NCBI RefSeq assembly: GCF_025950235.1
Contig: NZ_JAPDDT010000002.1
Coordinates: 124,001-188,000, forward strand
Length of the DNA stretch: 64,000 bases
From: Luteolibacter arcticus
GTDB taxonomy: Bacteria; Verrucomicrobiota; Verrucomicrobiia; Verrucomicrobiales; Akkermansiaceae
Direction of reading: 5' to 3'
Part shown: positions 1 to 9,002 of the stretch, piece by piece
Numbering within the stretch: position 1 is the first letter of the stretch
How the letters are laid out: every line of letters begins with the position of its first letter
The notes under the pieces: generated by a model
What the model was told of the DNA's origin: nothing
Databases searched by the model: none
The model's input: the letters and a program-made list of their open reading frames with translations, nothing else
Program-made: the position numbers and the translations under genes

Positions 1-592
1 CAGCGCCTTCGTGATGGCCACCTTCATCATCGGCAATATGGGCCAGGCAGCGCTGGCCTCGCACCAGGTGGCGATCACTTGCGCGGCGACCATTTTCATG
101 GTGCCGCTCGGGATCTCGATGGCTCTGACGGTACGCATCGGCGAGGCCTTCGGCGCGAAGAACTACGGCGTGATGCGCACCATCGTGACCAGCGGCTGGG
201 CGATGGGCGTGGCCTTCACCGTGCTCAGCGCGACAAGCTTCGTGCTCTTCAACCGCGAGCTCGCCGGCGCTTTCATCAAGGGCGACCCATCCGGCGAGGT
301 TCTCGAAGCGGCGGCCGCGCTGCTCATCGTGGCAGCCGCCTTCCAATTTTGCGATGCTATGCAGATCATCTCGGCAGGAGCGTTGCGCGGCTTGGACGAT
401 GTCCACACGCCCGCATGGATCGCCTTCTGGGCCTATTGGGTGGTCTCGATCCCACTCGGCTGGGTGCTCGCGCATCCGCTCAAATTCGGGGTCACCGGCA
501 TGTGGTGGGGCATCACCGCGGGGCTCACGATGACTGCGGTCCTGTTAGGCATACGGGTCTGGCGGAGAACCGCGGCGGGAGTCGTCCATTGA
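1..592 (+). CDS. MATE family efflux transporter, C-terminal part (5' truncated by window edge)
   Basis: The frame is open from base 2, so the gene begins before the window. About 196 residues remain of a family that is usually 440-460 residues long. Several hydrophobic helices are visible, with the MATE/NorM-like features TCAATIFMVPLGISMALTVRIGEAFG and a late GALRGLDD loop typical of the second half of these transporters. Members export cationic drugs or metabolites in exchange for Na+ or H+ across the inner membrane; the substrate here cannot be told. The stop codon overlaps a possible TTG start of the next gene (TTGA), so the two could be translationally coupled. The family call is confident because the repeat-2 signature is clear; the function is family knowledge only. 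Confidence 0.85.
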   Translation, partial: SAFVMATFIIGNMGQAALASHQVAITCAATIFMVPLGISMALTVRIGEAFGAKNYGVMRTIVTSGWAMGVAFTVLSATSFVLFNRELAGAFIKGDPSGEVLEAAAALLIVAAAFQFCDAMQIISAGALRGLDDVHTPAWIAFWAYWVVSIPLGWVLAHPLKFGVTGMWWGITAGLTMTAVLLGIRVWRRTAAGVVH

Positions 593-1380
593 CGCTGACT
601 CCAAACAAGCTATCCTGCGGGTGTTGTGAGTCCGGAAAAAAAAGCAGCGACGCCGGTTTCCAAGCCGGTGCAGCCGATTCGCTTGAGGCCTTCCTCGAGC
701 GACTACGCGAGCTTTGTGTGGATCACGGCACATGTGATGGAGACACCCGGCTTGGTGAGATCAAAAACCAAGCCAGATGTGCGCATGCTCTTGCTCGCGA
801 ACTTGGGATCCTGAAGCGCTCGGACGATCCGTGGGAGAGGCTGGATGTCTTTCGAGGTTCCGAGCATTTGGTCGAGCTGGACTCGATCAGCAAGCGGGCG
901 GTCAAATTGACCATCCCTCCAGGCTTTGGCTTGATGCCCCTCCTGACATATCTTCCAGTCGTCGACCTTCGGTCGGAGAAACAAAGCTCACGGACCGCCG
1001 TCGAATTCTTTCCAGCAACGCCGATCGAATACCTCGAACGCTGGCAAGCAGCCAACGAGGTTTTCGGTGACGACGTCCGGCTCGCATCCGTCATCGAGTG
1101 GCCCGATGGCGGAATCTCCTTCTGTCTCACCCAGCCCCAATATCACGGCGCGCCTGCGGAACCCCGCGATATTGACGCCTTCTTTCTCAACAACGGCTGG
1201 ACTCGTCTGAAAGACCCCTCGGGCCACGTTGTCTATTTCAACTACGCCTTGGGAATCATGGCAATCGATGCCGAGCGCAGAAACTGCTACCTCACCAATG
1301 GTGAACTCCAGCCCTTTGACGTGATCCTCTGCCGGCCGGACGAGGACATGGAGAGGTTCTTGGGGATCTACCCGTCATGA
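589..1380 (+). CDS. hypothetical protein with resemblance to the kinase-like domain of polyvalent proteins
   Basis: About 263 residues if translation begins at the TTG overlapping the MATE stop; a later GTG at 718 is also possible, so the start is unsure. The C-terminal 130 residues follow the order seen in the kinase-like domain of polyvalent/toxin-linked proteins: YLERW, then FGDDVRL, a FCLTQPQYHG strand, an alpha segment ending FFLNNGW, then IDAERRNCYLTNG and PFDVILC. In that reading D-x-x-x-x-N would sit in the catalytic-loop position. No partner gene of a mobile element is nearby and no signal peptide is seen. I recognise the pattern by eye only, so the kinase link is tentative. It could simply be a Verrucomicrobia-specific protein of unknown role. 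Confidence 0.55.
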   Translation: MTLTPNKLSCGCCESGKKSSDAGFQAGAADSLEAFLERLRELCVDHGTCDGDTRLGEIKNQARCAHALARELGILKRSDDPWERLDVFRGSEHLVELDSISKRAVKLTIPPGFGLMPLLTYLPVVDLRSEKQSSRTAVEFFPATPIEYLERWQAANEVFGDDVRLASVIEWPDGGISFCLTQPQYHGAPAEPRDIDAFFLNNGWTRLKDPSGHVVYFNYALGIMAIDAERRNCYLTNGELQPFDVILCRPDEDMERFLGIYPS

Positions 1381-1387
1381 GTGATCA

Positions 1388-2269
1388 TCACGGCGATAAC
1401 AGCTTCAGCAACTCGGCCGCTGCCGGGGTGTCCTTGCTGCCTCGTCGTTTCATGAGTGCGATCACGCGGTGCAGGCCCTTGCCGGCAAAGGGACGTAGCA
1501 CGATGCCGTCCAGCGCGCGGTTCCGGGTCGCGAGCTTGGGGATCACGGTGACGCCGAGGCCGGCGGCGACCATTGAGAGCGCGGTGCCGAGTTGGTCGCA
1601 CTGGAGGCCGGGGTCGGGCTCGCGGATCTTGCACAGGCGCAGCGTGCGGTCGGAGAGACAGTGGCCGCCTTTCAGGTGGATCAGCTCGTTTGCCTTTAGG
1701 TCGGATGGAGTGGGAGCGGCTCTTCTCTCTGCGAGTGGATGATTGTTAGGAGCTGCAAGTAGCAGCGGTTCACGAAAGAGCTCGCGCACTTGTAGCGACC
1801 ACTTCTGCCGGTCGTGCTCGGGCACGTCACTCAGCACGGCGAATTCGATGCGACCTTCCACGAGCTGCGCGATCAGCTCCTCGGTACGCGATTCGGAAAT
1901 GGCGATGGTGATGCCCGGGAAGCGTTCCCGGAAAGGTCCCAGCCATTGCGGCAGGAGGTAGGGCGCGATCGTCGGGATGATCCCGAACGAGACCCTGCCA
2001 TGGCGCAGCTCACGCCGGTCGGCGAAGGCGTCGCGCAGCTTGTCCCGCTCGGCCAGCAGCCGCTGGGCGTGCTCCAGGACCGTGCGACCGGCGAGGGTGG
2101 GCTCGACGCCGCGGGCGCGTCGGATCAGGAGCGCTTCACCGATCTCTTCTTCCAGCGCCTGGATCTGCTGGCTGATCGCTGGCTGGGAAAGATGGCGCTT
2201 CGCGGCGGCAGCGGTCAGCGAGCCGGATTCGATGACGCTGACGAGAAGCTCGAGCTGGCGAAGTTCCAT
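1388..2269 (-). CDS. oxyR: LysR-family peroxide sensor OxyR
   Basis: 293 residues, close to the usual 305. The N-terminus is a LysR winged helix (residues 1-60, MELRQLELLVSVIESGSL then LSQPAISQQIQALEEEIG). The effector domain carries GGHCLSDRTLRLC, with Cys204 and Cys213 spaced exactly as Cys199/Cys208 of E. coli OxyR, the pair that forms the H2O2-induced disulfide. It is divergent from a catalase gene 98 bases away, the classical arrangement. I chose the ATG at 2269 because it aligns with the family start; a longer in-frame extension to 2341 would run into the shared promoter. Expected role: activate katA, and perhaps the glutathione peroxidase, under peroxide stress and repress its own transcription. 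Confidence 0.92.
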   Translation of the reverse strand: MELRQLELLVSVIESGSLTAAAAKRHLSQPAISQQIQALEEEIGEALLIRRARGVEPTLAGRTVLEHAQRLLAERDKLRDAFADRRELRHGRVSFGIIPTIAPYLLPQWLGPFRERFPGITIAISESRTEELIAQLVEGRIEFAVLSDVPEHDRQKWSLQVRELFREPLLLAAPNNHPLAERRAAPTPSDLKANELIHLKGGHCLSDRTLRLCKIREPDPGLQCDQLGTALSMVAAGLGVTVIPKLATRNRALDGIVLRPFAGKGLHRVIALMKRRGSKDTPAAAELLKLLSP

Positions 2270-2273
2270 CGAG

Positions 2274-2292
2274 CTATAAGAATTTCGAATAG
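2274..2292. promoter_or_regulatory. possible OxyR/LysR binding site (CTAT-N11-ATAG)
   Basis: In the 98-base oxyR-katA intergenic region there is CTAT-N11-ATAG, an imperfect dyad in a locally AT-rich stretch, starting 5 bases upstream of the oxyR ATG. OxyR sites are built of ATAG/CTAT elements, but the usual inner spacing is 7, so this match is only suggestive. The position would suit autorepression plus activation of the divergent catalase gene. Confidence 0.35.
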
Positions 2293-2367
2293 GTCCGTTT
2301 TCAACCGGCGATTTCACAAATTGCTCGTAATTCGGCAGCATCAGTTCCGCAACCCGATTTCACGACC

Positions 2368-3864
2368 ATGGCGAAACCCCAGATGACCACCACCGGTGGC
2401 AACCCGATTGCCGACAACCAGAACTCCCTGTCCGCCGGCCCGCGCGGCCCGCTGCTGCTCCAGGACTACCAGCTCATCGAAAAGCTCGCCCACCAGAATC
2501 GCGAGCGCATCCCGGAGCGCGTGGTGCATGCGAAGGGCTCCGGTGCCTTCGGCACGCTGACGATCACCCATGACATCACGAAATACACCAAGGCAGCCGT
2601 CTTCTCGCCGGGTAAGAAGACCGACATGCTGCTCCGCTTTTCCACGGTCGCCGGTGAACGCGGAGCCGCGGATGCCGAGCGCGACGTGCGCGGCTGGGCG
2701 CTGAAGTTTTACACCGAGGAAGGCAACTGGGATCTGGTCGGCAACAACACCCCGGTCTTCTTCGTCCGCGACCCGCTCAAGTTTCCCGACTTCATCCATA
2801 CCCAGAAGCGCCACCCGCGCACCAACATGCGCAGCGCCACCGCGATGTGGGACTTCTGGTCGCTGTCGCCGGAGTCGCTGCACCAGGTCACCATCCTGAT
2901 GTCCGACCGCGGCCTGCCGCTGAGCTATCGCCATACGAATGGCTACGGCTCGCACACCTACTCGCTCATCAATGCCGCCGGCGAACGCTTCTGGGTGAAG
3001 TTCCACTTCAAGACCCGCCAGGGCATCAAGACGATGACCAACCGCGAAGGCGAGCAGGTCATCGCGAAGGACCGCGAGTCCTCGCAGAAGGATCTCTACG
3101 AAGCGATCGAGCGCGGCGACTTCCCGCAGTGGGACATGCAGATCCAGATCATGGCGGAGGAAGACGCGGAGAAGTGCCCGTTCAATCCCTTCGATCTAAC
3201 CAAGGTCTGGCCGCATGCCGACTACCCGGTGATCCCGGTGGGCGTGCTTGAGCTGAATCGAAATCCGGAGAACTACTTCCAGGAGATCGAGCAGTCGGCC
3301 TTCTCGCCGTCGAACATCGTCCCCGGCATCAGCTTCTCGCCGGACAAGATGTTGCAAGCCCGCATCTTCTCCTACGCGGATGCCCACCGTTATCGCGTCG
3401 GCACCTGGTATGAGGCGCTGCCGGTCAACCGCCCGAAGAGCGCGGTGAACCACTACCACCTCGATGGTTCGATGAATGCCGGCTACAGCACGTCATCGAG
3501 CGCCTACTATGAACCTAATAGTTTCAACGGCCCCGCGGAAGACGATCGCTTCGCCGAGCCGCCGCTGAAGATCTCGGGCGATGCCGACCGCTGGAACCAC
3601 CGGGATGGCAATGACGACTACACGCAGCCGGGAAACCTCTTCCGCCTGATGAGTCCATCGCAGCAGCAGGCGCTCTTCAACAACATCTCCGAAGCGATGC
3701 AAGGCGTGCCGCAGGAAATCATCGATCGCCAGCTCGTCCATTTTGACAAGGCGGATCCCGCTTACGGGGCCGGTGTCCGCGCGGCGCTGAAGGCGCATGC
3801 CGGCGGGGTCACCAACAACATCTCCGTCCAGGAAGAACCGCAGGCCGAGCCGGCCGGCGTCTGA
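2368..3864 (+). CDS. katA: monofunctional heme catalase
   Basis: 498 residues, the length of small-subunit (clade 3 type) catalases. It decomposes H2O2 to water and O2. Visible landmarks are the distal His54 in [10 protein letters not shown], the active-site Asn pair in [12 protein letters not shown] (126-127), the [18 protein letters not shown] and [10 protein letters not shown] segments, and the proximal heme-ligand Tyr336 in [14 protein letters not shown]. There is no N-terminal signal peptide, so it is probably cytoplasmic. The gene is divergent from oxyR, which probably regulates it. An ankyrin-repeat gene follows after 88 bases on the same strand. No odd residues or truncation were seen. 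Confidence 0.96.
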   Translation: MAKPQMTTTGGNPIADNQNSLSAGPRGPLLLQDYQLIEKLAHQNRERIPERVVHAKGSGAFGTLTITHDITKYTKAAVFSPGKKTDMLLRFSTVAGERGAADAERDVRGWALKFYTEEGNWDLVGNNTPVFFVRDPLKFPDFIHTQKRHPRTNMRSATAMWDFWSLSPESLHQVTILMSDRGLPLSYRHTNGYGSHTYSLINAAGERFWVKFHFKTRQGIKTMTNREGEQVIAKDRESSQKDLYEAIERGDFPQWDMQIQIMAEEDAEKCPFNPFDLTKVWPHADYPVIPVGVLELNRNPENYFQEIEQSAFSPSNIVPGISFSPDKMLQARIFSYADAHRYRVGTWYEALPVNRPKSAVNHYHLDGSMNAGYSTSSSAYYEPNSFNGPAEDDRFAEPPLKISGDADRWNHRDGNDDYTQPGNLFRLMSPSQQQALFNNISEAMQGVPQEIIDRQLVHFDKADPAYGAGVRAALKAHAGGVTNNISVQEEPQAEPAGV

Positions 3865-3952
3865 GAAAAAATCGCTCGCGATGGAGTCGGGCCGCAGCAC
3901 CGGGGAGGGATCTGTAGCCGGGCTCCATCGCCAATCTTTAAAGCACGTCACC

Positions 3953-4468
3953 ATGGTCACCGAATCCGAACAACAGCGCTATGCCGAGCTCCAGCAGATG
4001 GCGCTCGATGCCGCCCGCCAGGGCGACGCGGAAATGCTGCGCCCGATGCTTGAGGCCGGCATGCCGGTGGAACTCAAGGACGGCAAGGGCAACACCCTGC
4101 TCATGCTCGCTGCCTACCACGGCAATGCCGGAACCGTCGCGCTCCTGTTAGAGAAAGGTGCCGAGCCCGACGTTCGCAACGACCGCGACCAGACGCCGCT
4201 CGCCGGAGTGGCCTTCAAGGGTCATCTCGATGTTGCCCGCGTCTTGCTGAAAGCCGGTGCCGACCCGCTCGCCGATCAAGGTGGAGGCAAGACCCCGGTG
4301 ATGTTCGCCGCGATGTTCGGTCATCCGGAAATGGTGGCGCTTCTTGAAAGGTCCGCGACTCCATCAGGCAAGCGCAAGGCTTGGCTCGGCTGGCTGGCCC
4401 GCCTCATGGCGATTCCGCGTGCGCTCTTCTTCCGCCGGCCGCTGCGACCATTCGTGGTGGGGCACTAA
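3953..4468 (+). CDS. ankyrin-repeat protein downstream of catalase (AnkB-like)
   Basis: 171 residues. Three to four ankyrin repeats occupy about residues 13-130 (GNTLLMLAAYHGNAGTVALLLEKGAEPD, DQTPLAGVAFKGHLDVARVLLKAGADP, GKTPVMFAAMFGHPEMVALLE). A basic, hydrophobic C-terminus follows (WLGWLARLMAIPRALFFRR), which could associate with the membrane. The order catalase then ankyrin protein matches katB-ankB of Pseudomonas aeruginosa, where AnkB is needed for full catalase activity. That function is inferred here from context and fold only. The start at 3953 is the first ATG after the catalase stop that opens directly into the first repeat. The 3' end is convergent with the next gene, 9 bases away. 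Confidence 0.85.
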   Translation: MVTESEQQRYAELQQMALDAARQGDAEMLRPMLEAGMPVELKDGKGNTLLMLAAYHGNAGTVALLLEKGAEPDVRNDRDQTPLAGVAFKGHLDVARVLLKAGADPLADQGGGKTPVMFAAMFGHPEMVALLERSATPSGKRKAWLGWLARLMAIPRALFFRRPLRPFVVGH

Positions 4469-4477
4469 GGCTGGAGA

Positions 4478-6457
4478 TCAACGTGAAGTCACCGTCCAGC
4501 GCGCGAAGACGCGGGTCTTCTGGTCAGTCGCCACGACAAACCGGTGGTAGTTTCCACTGCCTGAATCCGGAACGGCCGTCCAACTGCCCGGCGCCATGGA
4601 AGGGCTCCACTCGACCCCATAAATCAGGTCCTCCTGGCCCTCTGGGTGGGTGAACTCGAAGACCATCCCTTCGGCGCTCGTTCCCGGCTTCGGAAGGCCG
4701 GCGACATCGCCGCGATTCGGATCGAGGGCGAAGGCATATTCGATCAAGTTGCTGAGGCCGTCGCCATCGGGGTCCTGGTCATCCGCCGAGATCGCCGTGC
4801 TGGCTTGGGCTCCGAACGAGACATCTTGCCAGGTTCTCCGGGTGAATGCAGTCCGGAAGGTGCCGGTGGAGACGCGGGTGCCTTCCTTGTTGGTTGCGGT
4901 GATGCGATAGTGATAAAGAGTGCCGGCGTTGAGTCCCGATAGCTCCAAAGGAACATCCTGGAAGCGTGCAATGAACTCTCCGCCCGCCAGCACTACAGGC
5001 TTGGTGGAGCCGTAGGATTCCGTGGGTCCATATTCGAATTTGGCGGAGGACCCGAGGCCATTCGGGTTCACTCCCACCGCCACCCTTACACCGGTGGTGG
5101 AGACCTTGCTCACCACGGCAGGCGCGATCGACGGCGCCATAGTGTTGAAGCAATAGAGTTCCTTGCCGGTAGCCGGGTTGTGGATACCAAACATGAGCTT
5201 CCCGTTGACCGTACGCGGATAGGCCTCGCTGCCGAAGCCTGACGATCCCATGAAAAGATCGGCGACCATGCGGGTTCCCCCGGCCGTGCCGTCACTCTGC
5301 CAAAGTTGGCCCACCAGGGAGGAGCACAAGTAGAAGTCCTTGTCACCGCTGGATAAGAACTTCACCGATGTTCCGGTGATGCCGGGTTTCAGGAGCTGGG
5401 TCCCTGCCACCGTGCCATCCGACTTCCAAATCCCGGTCGTGCCGTCCCGGAGTTTTGGGGCGAAGTAGAGGTGGTCCCCCTTCGTATGGAAGCTGCCGTA
5501 GAAGCCGTCAGCGAGCGGGAGCAAGGGGAAGGTGCCCTCCGCACTTCCATCGCTGCGCCAGAGTGCCCATGAAGATGGATCGTCGCTGGCTTGAGCCGAG
5601 AAGTAGACGAGATTCTCGCTCGCAATCATCCCAGACGGACCTCGATTCGTGATGTCTGCATTGATGTCCTCAACTATGGAGGTCCCCTCAGGGGTTCCGT
5701 CGCTGGTCCAGAGTTCCCTTCCGTGGGTCGCGTCCTTGAAACAAAAGAAGAGGCGGTTCCCCGCCACGACGGGCGCAGAATCGGCCTTCGATACCAGCCG
5801 GGTTCCGGCCATCGTGCCGTCGGTGCGCCAGAGTTCCGTGGTATCGCGGAAGGCGTAGAAATAGAAAGTACCGCCGAGGGCGACACCCGAGTAGAGACTG
5901 GCCCTTCCGCCAGGATTGATCGCCGTCACTTTCACCGTACCGCCGGGAGTGCCATCGCTCTTCCAGAGATCTCCGTTCAGCTGGCGCTCCGCATCCGCCG
6001 TGAAGTAAAGGGTGTTGCCGACCGTTCCCATGAGCTGGGGATAGGAGGAGCTGTCGGTTCCGGTCACGATATCCTTGAGCATGAGGGTGCCGGCGGGGGT
6101 GCCGTCGGTTCGCCAGATTTCGTTCCCATGCGTCAGGTCGTGGCCGGTGAAGAAGGTGAAATTTCCGGCGGTCATGAAATAGCGGGGATTGCCCCCGTGA
6201 GCCCCGCTGCAGAGGTCCTTGATCATGACGGTGCCGCCGGTGGTCCCATCACTTTTCCACAACTCCTTCCCTTGGCTTCCATTGTTCGCCCCGATGAAAA
6301 GGGTCTCGCTCGTGCCACCGAAGGAAGGTGTCCCACCGAGTTCCATGGACCCGGAGTTTCCGGGGCGGATATCTTTCACCAGTTCGGGGCCGGGAAGACC
6401 TGCCAGAAGCGGCGAGGCAATCAACGGAAAGAGGAGGGGGAACAGCTTGGGTTTCAT
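4478..6457 (-). CDS. secreted ELWxxDGT beta-propeller-like repeat protein
   Basis: 659 residues. A signal peptide (MKPKLFPLLFPLIASPLLAG) fixes the start at 6457; the frame stays open for 30 codons upstream but without signal-like character. Residues about 20-440 contain eight ELWxxDGT-type units (for example ELWKSDGTTGGT, EIWRTDGTPAGT, ELWTSDGTPEGT), each with a 'GT-x-(I/V/L)' strand, probably folding as propeller blades. A fibronectin-III-like segment follows (KFEYGPTESYG ... LSGLNAGTLYHYRITATN). The last 120 residues (W-QDVSFG ... DPDGDGLSNLIEYAFALDP) form a C-terminal module also present in the large protein at 42640. Probably exported or surface-bound; ligand unknown. A TGTATGACGAC motif lies 15 bases upstream of the ATG. 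Confidence 0.88.
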   Translation of the reverse strand: MKPKLFPLLFPLIASPLLAGLPGPELVKDIRPGNSGSMELGGTPSFGGTSETLFIGANNGSQGKELWKSDGTTGGTVMIKDLCSGAHGGNPRYFMTAGNFTFFTGHDLTHGNEIWRTDGTPAGTLMLKDIVTGTDSSSYPQLMGTVGNTLYFTADAERQLNGDLWKSDGTPGGTVKVTAINPGGRASLYSGVALGGTFYFYAFRDTTELWRTDGTMAGTRLVSKADSAPVVAGNRLFFCFKDATHGRELWTSDGTPEGTSIVEDINADITNRGPSGMIASENLVYFSAQASDDPSSWALWRSDGSAEGTFPLLPLADGFYGSFHTKGDHLYFAPKLRDGTTGIWKSDGTVAGTQLLKPGITGTSVKFLSSGDKDFYLCSSLVGQLWQSDGTAGGTRMVADLFMGSSGFGSEAYPRTVNGKLMFGIHNPATGKELYCFNTMAPSIAPAVVSKVSTTGVRVAVGVNPNGLGSSAKFEYGPTESYGSTKPVVLAGGEFIARFQDVPLELSGLNAGTLYHYRITATNKEGTRVSTGTFRTAFTRRTWQDVSFGAQASTAISADDQDPDGDGLSNLIEYAFALDPNRGDVAGLPKPGTSAEGMVFEFTHPEGQEDLIYGVEWSPSMAPGSWTAVPDSGSGNYHRFVVATDQKTRVFARWTVTSR

Positions 6458-6471
6458 CTTCGACAAAGATC

Positions 6472-6482
6472 TGTATGACGAC
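6472..6482 (+). promoter_or_regulatory. shared 11-mer TGTATGACGAC upstream of secreted-protein gene (copy 1)
   Basis: TGTATGACGAC lies 15 bases before the ATG of the ELWxxDGT gene, on the strand opposite to the gene. The same 11-mer (one C/T variation) occurs upstream of the secreted-protein genes at 42640 and 61530. Flanking bases are also similar (AAGATCTGTATGACGAC here, AAGATTTGTATGACGAC at 61381). It may be an operator or promoter element; the role is inference. Confidence 0.4.
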
Positions 6483-6582
6483 ATCACAATGTCAATACAG
6501 CATTGTCTTTGTAAATACCGAAACCCGCACGCTCGCGAAAAAGTCACGAATTATTGGAAATCGCGACGTAAAGTCCCGAAAA

Positions 6583-8187
6583 TTACTCCGCGCGCTCTAG
6601 CGTGTAGCGAAGCTGCTCTCCCAACTTTCCGGGAACAGCGGCTTCTCTCAAGGTTCCGAAGAGTTCGTTTTTCTTAACCGGGGAGAGTTTAATGTAGGAG
6701 CGGATTTCGCGGCGACGCCAGTTCTCAAGGGCTTCCAACACATCATCTCGCAGACCCGGGTCGGTCGCCCGGGTGAGGAGAAATTCCAGCCCCTGCCATT
6801 TGCTGAACAGCGGCGCGAGCCGGACGAAGTAGGCCTGCTGATCGGCGCCAAGTTTGGAGATAGAGCTTGGGTTCGTCACCAGATGCAAGCCGAGCAGGGG
6901 AAGGATACTCCTCAGACGTTGCCGAGCCGCCTTGGCGGGACCCGGTTGGTTTGAGGCCAAATCTTGAAGGAGAAAATCGAGGTGGCTGCCCAGTGTTTCG
7001 GCATCGAGGCATTCGATGGCTGCCTTTCTCACAGCACCCACCTCGGACGTCAGTCTGGCGAGTGCCTCCTGATGGCCTATCTTTGGCGAGACCTCGGCGA
7101 GACCGCGCAACGCCCATGGCTCGAGGGAGGCATCGTTGAGGGCCTGCTCGTAGTAGGCCGCAAAGTCCATCGGTGAAAGGCGCGCGAGATGGAAGCGGGC
7201 GAAATGCCGGAGGCTACGGCTGGGGCTGGTCAGCGTGGCCGTCAGTTCCGCGACCGCAGCCTCGGGTTCACACTCGATCCGGTGGTCCAGCCAGTGCCTG
7301 CGAACGGGCACCGCACGTGAACGCGCGATGGCTTGAATGGCTTCGTTGCGTTCCGCGTCGTTGAGGCGAGGAAGCACTCCTTTCAAATACCACATCATTG
7401 CGGCGCGATCGTTGCTTCCGAACAGCGCTCGCCGGACTTCCGGCCCGGGTGTCCGGTCCACTTTCTTGAGAAGCTCGAGATAGATCTTCCTATCCTCCCC
7501 GCGTGAATGCCGCCACGCCCGGAGCCACGCCGCTTCATCAAAGTTCATCGCCAACCGCTCAAACCATCCCTCGATCTGTTTCCGGCTGCACCCACGCCCG
7601 CATTTCCTCAAACGCGCGGTCAAGGGGGCGAGAGTGATCCTTTCGTTCGGATCAAGGCGGTCCAATGCCGCGGACAAGCGCTCCGCCGCACGATTGTGAA
7701 CCGGTCCCGCCCAGTCGTTCACCCTCACTAACAACAGGCTGACTTTGGCTGCAGCAGGAAGTACCGGTGAGAGCTTCAAGGCATGCTCCCTCACGTTCCC
7801 CCGGGGATGGCAAAGGGCGACGATCACCATCGCAGGGTCCGCGGACAGCTTATCCGGGACCAGCATGGGGACAGGATACTTCCAGTGAAGGCGGATCGAC
7901 TCGTCGATCCTGGGCCAAGCATGCGGCGCGAGCCGGGTGGCCAGATGAAGGACCAGCGGAGCGAGGGATTCCCGGAGCTCGCCTTCGGCGTTCCAGAGTC
8001 TGACGCAGAGCTGAGCGAGTGCTTCCTCCGGCATCACTTCCATCAGGCAGGCACAGGCCGCGCGGATCGCGGATTCTTGGTGCGTGTCCCGTTGCCAGAA
8101 TCTCCAGCGGGGAGCAGAGTCCGCCGTGGTCCCGCAGAGGAAATCGAAGGCTTCGCGATGGAGTTCATTCATGGCTTCCGCTCCCAT
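6583..8187 (-). CDS. hypothetical all-helical (HEAT-like) repeat protein
   Basis: 534 residues from the ATG at 8187, which overlaps the stop of the upstream CBM9-like gene as TGATG, so coupled translation is likely; MNELH at 8172 is an alternative start. The sequence is rich in Leu/Ala/Arg with a regular helix-turn-helix rhythm (SPSRSLRHFARFHLARLSP, SLEPWALRGLAEVSPKIGHQEALARLTSEVGAVRKAAIECLDAETLGSHLDFLLQDL), which is typical of HEAT or Armadillo-like scaffolds. No signal peptide, membrane helix or catalytic motif is seen, so it is probably a cytoplasmic binding scaffold. The family is not recognised. Its coupling to a secreted carbohydrate-binding protein is odd and gives no clear function. 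Confidence 0.7.
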   Translation of the reverse strand: MGAEAMNELHREAFDFLCGTTADSAPRWRFWQRDTHQESAIRAACACLMEVMPEEALAQLCVRLWNAEGELRESLAPLVLHLATRLAPHAWPRIDESIRLHWKYPVPMLVPDKLSADPAMVIVALCHPRGNVREHALKLSPVLPAAAKVSLLLVRVNDWAGPVHNRAAERLSAALDRLDPNERITLAPLTARLRKCGRGCSRKQIEGWFERLAMNFDEAAWLRAWRHSRGEDRKIYLELLKKVDRTPGPEVRRALFGSNDRAAMMWYLKGVLPRLNDAERNEAIQAIARSRAVPVRRHWLDHRIECEPEAAVAELTATLTSPSRSLRHFARFHLARLSPMDFAAYYEQALNDASLEPWALRGLAEVSPKIGHQEALARLTSEVGAVRKAAIECLDAETLGSHLDFLLQDLASNQPGPAKAARQRLRSILPLLGLHLVTNPSSISKLGADQQAYFVRLAPLFSKWQGLEFLLTRATDPGLRDDVLEALENWRRREIRSYIKLSPVKKNELFGTLREAAVPGKLGEQLRYTLERAE

Positions 8188-8963
8188 CACTTCACGAAAA
8201 CCAGCCGGCCCCATTGCTCGGGCACGTGCATGTTGATCACGCCCTGCGGGCTCCAGACCCAGTTGTCCTCGGGGTGATCGCCGTCAGGGATCTTCGCGCC
8301 GTGCGCCGGCACGCGGACATACTTGCCGTCCTTCACGAGGTGCTTCCACTGCACGCGGGAGAAATTGATCCGCCACGTGTCGCCGGATTTCGGCGGAGAA
8401 GGGAGCTTGCCGGTATGTCTCGCGAGGTCTTTCCACGGCAGGAAGATCTCCACGGACCAGCCGGTGTCGGTGTCGGAAGCATTGTTGAGCGTGCCATCGA
8501 TCTTCACGGCACTCTTGAGGCCGGGGAGGTTGGTGCCGTGGACCGCGTTGCCGCCCTTGGAGTAGGGCTTGTCGAGCGTGAGCTCCCAGATGGTGCCGAG
8601 CGCGTTGATCTCGAACTCGTAGTAGTTGAGCGTGTCGCCATCGGGATCGAGGAAGATCTCGAAGTCGTTGTCGTGGAAGATGATTGCGTTCTTCTCCGTC
8701 AGCGTGCCCCAGACGTGCGGCTCTTCCATCTCCGCGGCGACGTGCAGGCCGTCCGCGGTCCACAGCATCTTGGCTCGGGTGCGGAAGCGCGGTGCCGGCT
8801 GATCCTTGCCACGGATGTCGGTGAAGTCGCTGGTCCAGGCGATCTTCTCCCAAGCGGCGTCCGAAAGGTCGCCGTCGATCTTCGGCGCCGTTTCAGCAAA
8901 CCGGCATTCGTAGGTGAGCGGCTCCGCGGCGGCGAGGAGAGGGAGACAGAGCAGGAAACGCAT
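8187..8963 (-). CDS. secreted carbohydrate-binding family 9-like protein
   Basis: 258 residues. The start at 8963 is set by the signal peptide MRFLLCLPLLAAAEPL; upstream in-frame codons run through a palindromic repeat and are unlikely to be coding. The mature protein has the CBM9-like order: KIDGDLSDAAWEKIAW, then WTSDFTDIRG, LWTADGLHVAAEMEEPHVW, DNDFEIFLDPDGDTLNYYEFEINALGTIWEL, WSVEIFLPWKDL, and a C-terminal WVWSPQGVINMHVPEQWGRLVF. Such proteins bind glycans or are stand-alone periplasmic domains in polysaccharide metabolism. Its stop codon overlaps the start of the helical-repeat gene downstream. Confidence 0.85.
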   Translation of the reverse strand: MRFLLCLPLLAAAEPLTYECRFAETAPKIDGDLSDAAWEKIAWTSDFTDIRGKDQPAPRFRTRAKMLWTADGLHVAAEMEEPHVWGTLTEKNAIIFHDNDFEIFLDPDGDTLNYYEFEINALGTIWELTLDKPYSKGGNAVHGTNLPGLKSAVKIDGTLNNASDTDTGWSVEIFLPWKDLARHTGKLPSPPKSGDTWRINFSRVQWKHLVKDGKYVRVPAHGAKIPDGDHPEDNWVWSPQGVINMHVPEQWGRLVFVK

Positions 8964-9002
8964 GACGACATCTGGCGAAAGGCTGGATGTGGCGGCAATC
9001 CC

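Noticed and set aside
6458..6547. Longer N-terminus of the ELWxxDGT protein (start at 6547)
   Set aside because: Its 30 extra residues are AT-rich and Cys/Arg-rich, would bury the signal peptide, and cover the shared TGTATGACGAC element.
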